Origin: Bacteriovoracaceae bacterium
GTDB lineage: Bacteria > Bdellovibrionota > Bacteriovoracia > Bacteriovoracales > Bacteriovoracaceae
Direction of reading: 5' to 3'
Assembly: GCA_023151145.1 (NCBI GenBank)
Contig: JAKLJM010000100.1
Span: forward strand, 1 to 7,531
DNA length: 7,531 bases
Part shown: one piece after another, positions 1 through 7,285 of the stretch
Numbering within the stretch: position 1 is the first letter of the stretch
Layout of the letters: each line of letters starts with the position of its first letter
Translations under genes and position numbers: made by a program
Notes under the pieces: generated by a model
Seen by the model: only the letters and a program-made list of their open reading frames with translations
Database searches by the model: none
What the model was told of the DNA's origin: nothing

Positions 1-2597
1 TCCGCTACTTTTGTGAATTTTTCAGTGTCATTTGTTTCATAGATAGAGTCAGTATAAGCCCGAACAATATCTGCCACTTCTTGAGGATCATAGATTGTTC
101 TTGCCGTTGGAGAAGCTAAGTAAGCTTCCAACTCTTTAATCGCTACTTTATAATCGCGTTTATAGTAGTTTAAAAGGCCTTTATAAGCCGATAATCTCGT
201 ATTCTGAGGCATGGCTTTCGTAAGATCTTCAATTTCTCTTAGGGCTAAATCCGTATTTTTAAGCTTCAAATCCTTAATGATCGCGAGCTCTGCTAATAAG
301 TTCTGAGCAGAAACCGCACTTGGACGAGCGACCCATACTGGAAATGTTCTTGTTGGAAGAGACTTTAATTCTTTAAAGTGTGAATAAACTTCATCAAAAC
401 CTTTAAATAAACCAAGCTTCACATAGCTTGAACCCACAATAAAATTCAGATATGGATCCATGGCCACTTTATCTACGTAAACATTTTTATAAGCTTGCCA
501 AAACTTAATGACTTGAGTGTATTCCGCTTTTTTATAATGTTCGTCTATAAGACCATATGCAATTTCAGCAGCGTCACCCTCAAACGAGCGAACATCAATT
601 TTAGCCATTGAAGATAGTGGAATTAACGAAAAGTAAGCAAATGCTTCTTTGTATTTTCCATCGACAATTAAAGTTCTTAATCTTACTTGGTATAATAATT
701 TATTTAAATTTTTATTAAGAACTTGTGTTGTCGTTTTATCTTGCTCTAAGAAAATTCTAATTTCACGATCACGATCATCAATTTTATTTTTACGAACTGA
801 TCTAAAGGCAACATATCTTAATCTTGCCTCATAACTAACATCTGAATTTATCGCTTTATCAACTGAGTCTTTATACATTGCTAATGTTTCTTCATAATCT
901 CTTTCTAAAAGATCTGAACAAAGTGCCATTCTTAAGATGGCATTTGAAGCTGTTAACTCATAAGGAAATTCTTTACTGAATTTTTGAAACATCGAGAAAG
1001 CTTTTAAGTAATCACCTTTTCTGAAATAGGCTTCAGCGGCATTATAGATAACCGTCGGAGATAACTCTCCAATAGAAGCAGCTCTGCTTTTTTCGTAGAG
1101 AGAAATAACTTCATCGATAGCATTAACCTTTAACTTGGCGAAAGATGAGTAGCTTAAGATGATCGCAGGACTAACCACTTTTTTAATATTCTTTTCGGTA
1201 GAAAGTTCTGCTAATTGCTGAACCTGACCTAGTCTTGCTAATGAATACAACATCACTTCTGCAGGATAAGGTGATTCTTCAAAGTCAAAATTTGATCTCG
1301 TACCAGCATAGAAGTCTTTTGAGAATTGCAGGGTTCTTAAAAAATCGCCTCTTTGCAGATAATGAGTAAGTAAATACTTCCAGATTCCTTTTTTCATTTC
1401 GTAATTATCAGACTTTTCAACGATTCCGTTCAAACGTCCAATAGCATTCTTGAATATTTCAGGATCTGGTTTTTCAATATTTTCTCTTAATAGAGCATTA
1501 ACTTTTATGTACTCGAGTAATTCCCATTCTGCTTTTTCACCATATTTTTGTTGAAAAAGAGTTATAGACTTATTCATAAGTCCAAAATTTTTCTTCTTAT
1601 AAAGATTGATAGTTAATTGTAAGTGAGCTTCTCTTTCATTTTTTTCAAACTTGCGGTTTAAAATCGGAAAAAATACCTCAGGCGTTTTAGCTTCTAAGTT
1701 CACAGCATCTTTTAATGCTGGAACCACTGGATCATAATCCCAGAAGAAAGTAGCTCCATATCTAAAGTCTTTAAATGCTTTTTTATGCTCTTCTTGTAGA
1801 GTTTCTCTTTCTTTGTCTGATAATTGAAACTTACGGTTTGGATCAACAAAAATTGAAGCCAAAACTTCATCTTCATTGATTTTTTGTTCAACAACTTCTT
1901 CGTTAGCTTTTTTTGCAGCTTCTGAAGTTGTACTTCTGGTTGCTACTTCAAGCTTATTTTCCGTATTGGCTTTTTTTACTTTTTTTATCGCCGATTCATT
2001 CTGGGTTTTCTTTTCAGTTTGGGCCGATTTAATAGATACGGTATCTTCCACTGATTCTTCAATAAAATTAACGGTGGAGACTGCAGGCGCTACGTTAGTA
2101 GTAGAAGCTAACTTTGTTGATTTTGATAATGATGTTTCTTCGCCATCCATCCATAAATCTAGGACATATTTCTTTTCTCTTTCTCTATAAAAAGAAAACA
2201 TTTCTACGCTTTCATTGATTAATTCAAAATTAATCACGAAAGCATTCGTTCTTCCATCATCTTTAAAGGTTTGAATATTTTTAATATAGGTTTTATCGTT
2301 AGCGAGAATAGCAACTTCATTCTTTAATTGATTATAAAGCTCTTCATTAAGAGTTTTAATTTGAATAACATGACCATTCTTTTTGAAATTCAACTGGTCT
2401 CTACCAGCATAAAAGATGATGCGATTATAATTTGAACTTTTTTCTTGTTGAATAATTGAAGTTTGAGCAAGTGTATCGCTAATAAAATGCGAACAAACAA
2501 ATAATGCCGTAAGAATAGTCAGTTTTTTGACAACAAATGCGTATTGCGATTTTGATTTGCTTTGATTTTTAAGAACTGACAAACATCCTGTTCGCAT
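1..2597 (-). CDS. Large exported TPR-repeat protein, 3' end cut by window edge
   Basis: The frame is open from ATG at 2597 to the left edge (865 codons plus 2 bases), so the C-terminus is missing. An AAGGAA ribosome binding site lies about 5 bases before the ATG. Residues 1-44 look like a Sec signal peptide with an unusually long polar n-region, a KK pair at 24-25, a hydrophobic core at about 26-39 and possible cleavage after TLA (44). Residues about 55-151 alternate beta-type segments and end in YVLDLWMD, suggesting a small beta domain. Residues about 152-245 are a low-complexity Ser/Thr/Lys/Glu linker. The rest is helical and TPR-like: the clearest unit is about 518-545 (AYFRKGDYLKAF, ending in Pro), with further units near 637-660 and 800-826. 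Such proteins scaffold periplasmic or envelope complexes; the partner is unknown. It is divergent from the mla operon. Coding and export are near certain; the specific role is not assignable. Confidence 0.9.
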   Translation of the reverse strand, partial: MRTGCLSVLKNQSKSKSQYAFVVKKLTILTALFVCSHFISDTLAQTSIIQQEKSSNYNRIIFYAGRDQLNFKKNGHVIQIKTLNEELYNQLKNEVAILANDKTYIKNIQTFKDDGRTNAFVINFELINESVEMFSFYREREKKYVLDLWMDGEETSLSKSTKLASTTNVAPAVSTVNFIEESVEDTVSIKSAQTEKKTQNESAIKKVKKANTENKLEVATRSTTSEAAKKANEEVVEQKINEDEVLASIFVDPNRKFQLSDKERETLQEEHKKAFKDFRYGATFFWDYDPVVPALKDAVNLEAKTPEVFFPILNRKFEKNEREAHLQLTINLYKKKNFGLMNKSITLFQQKYGEKAEWELLEYIKVNALLRENIEKPDPEIFKNAIGRLNGIVEKSDNYEMKKGIWKYLLTHYLQRGDFLRTLQFSKDFYAGTRSNFDFEESPYPAEVMLYSLARLGQVQQLAELSTEKNIKKVVSPAIILSYSSFAKLKVNAIDEVISLYEKSRAASIGELSPTVIYNAAEAYFRKGDYLKAFSMFQKFSKEFPYELTASNAILRMALCSDLLERDYEETLAMYKDSVDKAINSDVSYEARLRYVAFRSVRKNKIDDRDREIRIFLEQDKTTTQVLNKNLNKLLYQVRLRTLIVDGKYKEAFAYFSLIPLSSMAKIDVRSFEGDAAEIAYGLIDEHYKKAEYTQVIKFWQAYKNVYVDKVAMDPYLNFIVGSSYVKLGLFKGFDEVYSHFKELKSLPTRTFPVWVARPSAVSAQNLLAELAIIKDLKLKNTDLALREIEDLTKAMPQNTRLSAYKGLLNYYKRDYKVAIKELEAYLASPTARTIYDPQEVADIVRAYTDSIYETNDTEKFTKVA

Positions 2598-2630
2598 TTT
2601 CTTCCTTTGTCGTGGGGACCATTCATCCTA

Positions 2631-2657
2631 AATATACCCACTCAATCCAATCTTACA
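2631..2657 (-). promoter_or_regulatory. Tentative promoter region of the TPR gene
   Basis: On the minus strand a TATATT hexamer (2636-2631) sits about 34 bases before the TPR start codon, a suitable place for a -10 element with a short leader. No convincing -35 hexamer lies 16-18 bases upstream, so this is a position-based guess. Either an activator or a different hexamer may be used. Confidence 0.25.
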
Positions 2658-2717
2658 CTGAACCATAAAAAATAAAAGGAAAAATTTTCTCTGAGGAAAA
2701 AATATCCTGTAAAACTT

Positions 2718-2749
2718 TTGACATGATCGTTTTTTCATCTATTTACAAT
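2718..2749 (+). promoter_or_regulatory. Candidate sigma-70-type promoter of the lipoprotein-mla operon
   Basis: A perfect TTGACA (2718-2723) is present in the divergent intergenic region, preceded by several A/T tracts (2667-2714) that could act as an UP-like element. The -10 is ambiguous: TATTTA at 2740-2745 has a good 16-base spacer but matches poorly, while TACAAT at 2744-2749 matches well but has a 20-base spacer. Either places the transcription start near 2752-2756, giving a leader of about 75 bases before the lipoprotein gene. It is the only good promoter seen ahead of the four-gene operon. Confidence 0.45.
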
Positions 2750-2831
2750 AATTTACTGGAGTATTCTAATAAGAAGGTAATTATTAATAATGAACGTTTA
2801 CCAGGTAAATCTTACCAATTTGATAGGTTTT

Positions 2832-3347
2832 ATGAGATTTTTAGTCTTCTCCATCATTATGTGCCTTCCATTTTTGAGTTCCTGCTCATTCTTTGGATCA
2901 AGTGACGACAACGGTGTTTACACTAAATCTCCTTTTATAAAATCAAATTATGTTTTAAACAATTGGAAGACTTCTTCAAAACAAAAAGGTGCGGACCTAG
3001 TCTTAGAAAAAAAGAAATCTCAATCGTTGATCGTCTTAAATTCTAATTGTCGAAAAAATCAATTCACCTCATTAGAGAATTTGAAAACTTCATTAATGAA
3101 TGGAATTGAAAATGTTGAAGTTATTGATGAAAAAGCAACAACCCTCCATGACCGAGAAGCCATAGAATCTTCATTCTCTGGAAGTGTTGATGGTGTTAAA
3201 CGATTTATGAAATTAGTTGTCTTCCAAAGAGATCATTGTATCTATGATATTTTCTTAATAAGTAGCTCTCTTAAAAAATTTGAATCTGATCAAAAAGATT
3301 TCGAAAAATTTTCAAGCGGCATTTTTAATTTTGAGTTGGTCCCATGA
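2832..3347 (+). CDS. Outer-membrane-type lipoprotein leading the mla operon
   Basis: This is a 171-residue protein from ATG 2832. It has a classic lipoprotein signal: MRFLVFS, a hydrophobic core, then the lipobox LSSC with the lipidated cysteine at residue 18. Ser follows the cysteine rather than Asp, which under the proteobacterial rule predicts transport to the outer membrane. An in-frame ATG at 2790 would add 14 residues; the shorter start is chosen because it gives a normal signal peptide and has GATAGG a few bases upstream. The mature part is Lys/Ser-rich, alpha/beta-like, and has only two other cysteines after the lipobox (73 and 136), which could form a disulfide. I do not recognise the family. 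Its stop overlaps the mlaE start (ATGA), so the two are probably translationally coupled, pointing to a job in the Mla pathway, perhaps as a periplasmic or outer-membrane partner (inference). Confidence 0.85.
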   Translation: MRFLVFSIIMCLPFLSSCSFFGSSDDNGVYTKSPFIKSNYVLNNWKTSSKQKGADLVLEKKKSQSLIVLNSNCRKNQFTSLENLKTSLMNGIENVEVIDEKATTLHDREAIESSFSGSVDGVKRFMKLVVFQRDHCIYDIFLISSSLKKFESDQKDFEKFSSGIFNFELVP

Positions 3348-4159
3348 ATAATGAAATAGGATCTGATAAAAATAGCGCTGAAATTATTCACCATCATTTA
3401 ACGAAACGATTTTTAAAAGTTTTAATGATGAATGGGGAAATTTTTCAATTATTTATTGATATCATTCGCTCTACATTCTCTCGTCCTTTCTATTTCAATC
3501 GATTAGTTGAACAAATCTATCACTTAGGCAGAGGCTCACTTTCTATTACCATCGTTATTGGTTTAACTATGGGCTTAGTCATGACTCTTAATTTTGGATA
3601 CGGACTTGCAAAATTTGGAGGAACACTTTATGTTCCTGCCGTTGTTTCGTTATCTCTGGCCAGAGAAATGGCGCCCCTCTTTACCTCACTTTTAGTCGCC
3701 GGCAGAGTAGGTTCTGGCATCGCTGCTGAAATTGGGGCGATGAACGTTACTCAACAAGTTGACGCCATAAGGGCCCTTGGAACTTCTCCTATTCGTGTTT
3801 TAGTTGTGCCTCGTTTTTGGGCACTAGTCATTTCTCTTCCTCTACTTTCTTCACTTTCCTTTGCCGTTGGAATAATCGGTGGCTTAATTGTTTGTAAAAA
3901 TGAATTTGATATTACAACTGGATTTTATCTTTCAAAGGTATTTTCTACTGTTAAATTTCACGATTACATGTCTGGATTAGTTAAATCTGCCGTTTTCGGA
4001 GGCATCATCACTTTAATTGGTTGTTATCGTGGATTAGTAACTCGTGATGGTACAAAAGGTGTCGGTCAATCTACAACTTGGGTTGTTGTTACAAGTTCTA
4101 TTTGGATACTCATTACTGATTTTTTTATCTCTAAAATATTTTTAATGATTTGGAACTAA
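3344..4159 (+). CDS. mlaE: MlaE-family ABC transporter permease (phospholipid transport)
   Basis: This 271-residue inner-membrane permease is of the MlaE/YrbE family (E. coli MlaE is about 260). MlaE dimerises at the centre of the complex and forms the lipid path. The N-terminal 45 or so residues are cytoplasmic and polar, followed by an amphipathic stretch. Membrane segments lie at roughly 64-90, 96-120, 154-184, 212-232 and 246-268. The family signature runs from about 117 to 157: VAGRVGSGIAAEIGAM, then VTQQVDAIRALG, then VVPR. The position usually occupied by Glu in the E-Q-x-D-A coupling motif is Gln137 here. The ATG overlaps the lipoprotein TGA by 4 bases; there is little Shine-Dalgarno sequence upstream, so coupled translation is likely. 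mlaF follows after one base. The family call is secure; the transport direction cannot be told from sequence. Confidence 0.95.
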   Translation: MNNEIGSDKNSAEIIHHHLTKRFLKVLMMNGEIFQLFIDIIRSTFSRPFYFNRLVEQIYHLGRGSLSITIVIGLTMGLVMTLNFGYGLAKFGGTLYVPAVVSLSLAREMAPLFTSLLVAGRVGSGIAAEIGAMNVTQQVDAIRALGTSPIRVLVVPRFWALVISLPLLSSLSFAVGIIGGLIVCKNEFDITTGFYLSKVFSTVKFHDYMSGLVKSAVFGGIITLIGCYRGLVTRDGTKGVGQSTTWVVVTSSIWILITDFFISKIFLMIWN

Positions 4160-4160
4160 T

Positions 4161-4883
4161 TTGGAAATTTTAAGACTTGAAAATATTCATAAAAACTTTG
4201 GCGTACATCATGTACATAAAGGTGTTTCATTCGCTTTAAATAAGGGTGAAAGCATAGGATTGTTAGGTGGTTCTGGTACAGGTAAGTCTGTACTCTTGCG
4301 ATCTATTATTGGCCTGGAAAGAATTGATTCTGGAAATATTTTATTTCACAACGAAAGAATAGATCATTTAACAGAAGATCAGCTTAAAGATTTTAGAATT
4401 AAAATTTCTTATTCTTTTCAAAGTGGTGCTTTATTTGATTCCATTAATGTCTTTGAAAATATCGCTTATCCTCTCCGGGAACATACCAAACTTACTGAGC
4501 ACGAGATCTCTATCAAAATTAAAGACATGCTAAAGCTGATTGATCTTGAAGGCAAAGAACATCTTATGCCGAGTGATTTATCAGGTGGTATGCAAAAACG
4601 AGTAGGAATGGCTCGAGCCATGATCCTAGACCCCGAAATCGTCCTTTACGACGAACCGACAGCAGGTCTTGACCCTCAAAACACTTTAAACGTTGTCTCC
4701 ATTATGCAGCAATTAAAAGCAAGAGGATTATCTTCAATTTTTGTTACTCACGATATTCCGTCAGCACTTTCCTTATGTGATCGAATTTTAATTTTGCATC
4801 AAGGAAAAATTATATTTAATGACTCTCCCCTTCAGTTTCAATTTAGTAGCGATCCTGAAGTTAAGAAATTTTTTATTTCCTAA
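4161..4883 (+). CDS. mlaF: MlaF-family ABC transporter ATPase (phospholipid transport)
   Basis: This 240-residue ABC ATPase powers the MlaE permease from the cytoplasmic face. All motifs are intact: Walker A GGSGTGKS (36-43), Q-loop Gln87, signature LSGGMQ (140-145), Walker B IVLYDEPT (160-167) with catalytic Glu165, D-loop AGLDP (168-172) and switch His197 in THD. The start is TTG at 4161, one base after the mlaE stop; it yields the typical N-terminus MEILRLENI and has a weak GGA six bases upstream. No upstream ATG gives a better fit. E. coli MlaF is about 269 residues; this one ends soon after the ABC fold (DPEVKKFF), so it lacks most of the C-terminal tail that in E. coli helps hold the dimer and contacts MlaB. 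No MlaB (STAS) gene is present in the window, in keeping with that. Confidence 0.96.
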   Translation: MEILRLENIHKNFGVHHVHKGVSFALNKGESIGLLGGSGTGKSVLLRSIIGLERIDSGNILFHNERIDHLTEDQLKDFRIKISYSFQSGALFDSINVFENIAYPLREHTKLTEHEISIKIKDMLKLIDLEGKEHLMPSDLSGGMQKRVGMARAMILDPEIVLYDEPTAGLDPQNTLNVVSIMQQLKARGLSSIFVTHDIPSALSLCDRILILHQGKIIFNDSPLQFQFSSDPEVKKFFIS

Positions 4884-4892
4884 GGACTTTGT

Positions 4893-5696
4893 ATGTATAG
4901 AGCCAATGAAAGAAAATATTTAATCGTCTCAGGAGCTTTTGTCTCCTTGCTCATTGTTCTTTCTATTGTGACCGTTTTTCTTTTAAACAAAGAAAACCCT
5001 CTCTTTTCAGATAAAGTGAATATCTTTGTCGAAGTAAAAAATGCTCAAAATTTAAAAAATGGAGCTGCTGTTCAGTTAAAAGGGATTAAGATTGGTACGG
5101 TCAGTGATATTCAATTTAAAACACTTGATACCATTACTATCAATATTGGTGTTTTAAGTGACTATGCGGAATGGGTTAAAACTGATTCTTATGCAGCTTT
5201 TAAAACTCAAGGGGTATTGGGAGATAAGTTCATTGAAATCCTTGGCGGAACAGAAGCTGCAAACTCAATTAAAGATGGCGATAGCATCAGAGTGGAAGAA
5301 GTGAGTTCTTTTGACCAAATTATTAATAAGTCGGAAGACTTAATGGTTGTTGCCGGAAGTATCCTTACGAAAATTGATAAACTTCTAGGCCCTATTCAAC
5401 AAAATCGTTTAGAGAAAATTCTTTATAACATTGAAAACATGTCTCAAAATTCAAACAAACTATTGCAAACGATTAATGATCAAAAATTAAATCAATCTCT
5501 TGCTAATTTCCATGAAGCAACTAAGTCTTTAAGTAGTGTAAGTAAAAGAATTGAACAAGGTCCTGGGACACTACACTCGATCATTTATGATCAAACGTTG
5601 CACGAGGATATGCGCTCGTTAATGGGCGGCGCCAATCGCAATAAAGTTTTAAAATACTTTATTCGTGAATCAATTAAGAAAAATGAAGAAAACTAA
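4893..5696 (+). CDS. mlaD: MlaD-family MCE protein, membrane-anchored lipid-binding subunit
   Basis: This 267-residue protein has one N-terminal membrane anchor (about 9-31) and a single MCE domain (about 40-120) with the family pattern VKNAQNLKNGAAVQLKGIKIG and, further on, TQGVLGDKFIEI. MlaD homologues form a hexameric ring in the periplasm on top of MlaE. A long helical, coiled-coil-like region (about 145-222) follows, then a C-terminal block GPGTLHSIIYD and GANRNKVLKYFIRESIK, which resembles the GxGTLxxLxxD block of longer MCE proteins. The protein is much longer than E. coli MlaD (183), so the extra helices may form a tube or reach the lipoprotein (inference). The start is ATG 4893 with AAGGA (4882-4886) overlapping the mlaF stop codon, suggesting coupled translation. 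It is the last gene of the operon; its TAA overlaps the convergent regulator gene. Confidence 0.95.
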   Translation: MYRANERKYLIVSGAFVSLLIVLSIVTVFLLNKENPLFSDKVNIFVEVKNAQNLKNGAAVQLKGIKIGTVSDIQFKTLDTITINIGVLSDYAEWVKTDSYAAFKTQGVLGDKFIEILGGTEAANSIKDGDSIRVEEVSSFDQIINKSEDLMVVAGSILTKIDKLLGPIQQNRLEKILYNIENMSQNSNKLLQTINDQKLNQSLANFHEATKSLSSVSKRIEQGPGTLHSIIYDQTLHEDMRSLMGGANRNKVLKYFIRESIKKNEEN

Positions 5697-7276
5697 ATTG
5701 TTAAATCATTAGCGTTAACAAAACCTTTCTTTTTCATTTTCTCAATCAAAGTCGTTCGATTGAGGTTAAGTAACTTTGAAGCTTGGTTCTTGTTACCACC
5801 AGTAATATCTAGCGCCTGATTGATTAATGAATCTTCAATATCCGAAAGAATTTGTTTGAGATCCAATCCGTCTTGCGGAAGTGTGATAATATTTTTTAAC
5901 GTACTTGCTTCTTTAGGTTCTGAAGTTAAAAATTTAACAGGTAAATCACCTGCTTTAATTAAATTTCCCCCACGAAGAATAACAAGTCTTTCAATGAGAT
6001 TTTCTAACTCTCTAACGTTTCCTGGCCAATCATAATTAAAAAGCATTTCAAGTGATTCATCATCAAACTCAATGGCATTTCTTCCATCGGCGGAAGCAAA
6101 CTTAGATAAGAAGTGTCCGACTAATAAGGGAATATCTTCTCTACGATCTTTTAGTGCAGGAATCTTTATTGGAATAACATTTAATCGGTAATAAAGATCT
6201 TCTCTGAAATTACCTTGTTGAACTGACTCTTCTAAATTTCGATGGGTGGCCGTAATGATTCGAACATCAATTTCGGTTGGCTCCGTTGAACCAACTCTTT
6301 CAATAACTTTATTTTGAAGCACTCTTAAAAGTTTAACTTGTAATAAAAGCGGCATATCACCAATTTCATCTAGAAAGATCGTTCCACGATGAGCAATTTC
6401 AAATCGCCCTTTTCTCGATGTAATAGCACCGGTGAAAGCACCTTTTTCATGACCAAACAATTCTGACTCTAATAACTCTGAAGGAATAGCTCCACAGTTA
6501 ACCGACACTAAATTATGCGATCGTCTTGGAGATAAACTATGAATGGCATTGGCCACTAATTCTTTCCCCGTCCCTGATGGACCATTGATAAAAACAGTAG
6601 AATCTGAAGTTGCTACTTTTTTTATTCTTTCAAAAACCTGCTTCATTAATTTTGAACGACCAACCATTCCGTAATAAATGTCATCACTGGTTGGTAGTTC
6701 AATTTTTATTTTTTGTTGGTTTGTAACAATCGGCTGTACCCGACTTAAGACAATGTCATTAGGGTTTAATTGGCTTTCTGGTACATTTAATTTCTTAGTG
6801 TAAGCCTTGATTACTAATTCATGTAAAACTTCTAATTCAAAGGGTTTCGTTAAATAATGAAACACACCTTTCTTTGTAGCATTGATCGCCGTTTCAATAG
6901 AAGCAAAACCAGTCATAACGATAGGGACAAAGTGATGTCCACGTTCTTTTAATAAATCAATTAAAAGTAAGCCATCTGAACCACCCGCTTCAAAGCTGAT
7001 GTCAGTGATCAAACAAAAGGGTGATTGATTAACAACAGTTTCTGCTTTGATCTTACGATCTAGTTCCATTAAGCAGTCTGTAGGATTATTGAAAAAATTA
7101 ACTTTGATATCTGATTTTTTTTCTAAGAATTTTTTAATAGCTGAGCCAAGGATACGATCATCTTCTACCAAGTAAATTTCTGGCAGCTTATGAGTTACTG
7201 CATTTCTCTCCCGAGTACCTTCTTTTGCATTAGGGTCTCGTTCGAAATTTGAGTGTAAAAAATGAAAATCATTCAC
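5693..7276 (-). CDS. NtrC-family sigma-54-dependent response regulator
   Basis: This complete activator has about 527 residues from GTG 7276 (530 if TTG 7285 is used; residue numbers here follow the longer form). The receiver domain is about 35-160 with acidic pocket E41/D42/D43, phospho-acceptor D95, T125 and K147. The AAA+ domain is about 203-430: Walker A GPSGTGKE (235-242, Pro where Glu is usual), intact GAFTGA sigma-54 contact loop (282-287), Walker B FLDEIGD (304-310), arginine-finger region FREDLYYRLN (360-369) and WPGNVREL (420-427). A Fis-type HTH occupies about 482-521, with GGNKNQASKLLNLNRTTLIEKMKKKG resembling FleQ/FlrA-type recognition helices only loosely. Phosphorylation by a kinase should trigger assembly and ATP-driven opening of sigma-54 promoters. 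GTG is preferred because AAGGA sits 9 bases before it but directly abuts the TTG. No kinase gene is adjacent, so the signal and targets are unknown. Confidence 0.95.
   Translation of the reverse strand: MNDFHFLHSNFERDPNAKEGTRERNAVTHKLPEIYLVEDDRILGSAIKKFLEKKSDIKVNFFNNPTDCLMELDRKIKAETVVNQSPFCLITDISFEAGGSDGLLLIDLLKERGHHFVPIVMTGFASIETAINATKKGVFHYLTKPFELEVLHELVIKAYTKKLNVPESQLNPNDIVLSRVQPIVTNQQKIKIELPTSDDIYYGMVGRSKLMKQVFERIKKVATSDSTVFINGPSGTGKELVANAIHSLSPRRSHNLVSVNCGAIPSELLESELFGHEKGAFTGAITSRKGRFEIAHRGTIFLDEIGDMPLLLQVKLLRVLQNKVIERVGSTEPTEIDVRIITATHRNLEESVQQGNFREDLYYRLNVIPIKIPALKDRREDIPLLVGHFLSKFASADGRNAIEFDDESLEMLFNYDWPGNVRELENLIERLVILRGGNLIKAGDLPVKFLTSEPKEASTLKNIITLPQDGLDLKQILSDIEDSLINQALDITGGNKNQASKLLNLNRTTLIEKMKKKGFVNANDLTI
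5698..5721. terminator. Weak candidate bidirectional terminator between convergent genes
   Basis: TTGTTAA (5698-5704) and TTAACAA (5715-5721) form a 7-bp inverted repeat with a 10-base loop, right after the mlaD stop and inside the last codons of the regulator gene. On the plus strand it is followed by a T-rich run (TTTCTTTTTCATTTT); on the minus strand by another (TTTTCTTCATTTTT). The layout suits a shared terminator, but the stem has only one G-C pair, so it would be weak. The T-rich runs also follow simply from Lys codons on the opposite strands. Confidence 0.25.
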
Positions 7277-7285
7277 TCGTATCAA

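Noticed and set aside
649..834. Plus-strand 61-codon open frame
   Set aside because: It is antisense to the TPR gene and has no recognisable motif.
1712..1894. Minus-strand 60-codon open frame
   Set aside because: It is a shifted frame inside the TPR gene, whose own frame is continuous from 2597 to 1.
1876..2190. Plus-strand 104-codon open frame
   Set aside because: It lies antisense to the low-complexity linker of the TPR gene, whose frame is open throughout; the Ser/Phe/Val-rich product is what the reverse of Lys/Glu/Ser codons gives, and no ribosome binding site stands out.
2723..2905. Plus-strand 60-codon open frame in the mla leader
   Set aside because: It starts inside the candidate -35, has no ribosome binding site and overlaps the lipoprotein signal peptide in another frame.
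5741..5764. Inverted repeat CTCAATC / GATTGAG considered as the mla terminator
   Set aside because: It has no T-run on the expected side and falls inside the HTH coding sequence of the regulator; probably chance.
5820..6035. Plus-strand 71-codon open frame
   Set aside because: It is antisense to the regulator's AAA+/HTH region, which is strongly conserved coding sequence.
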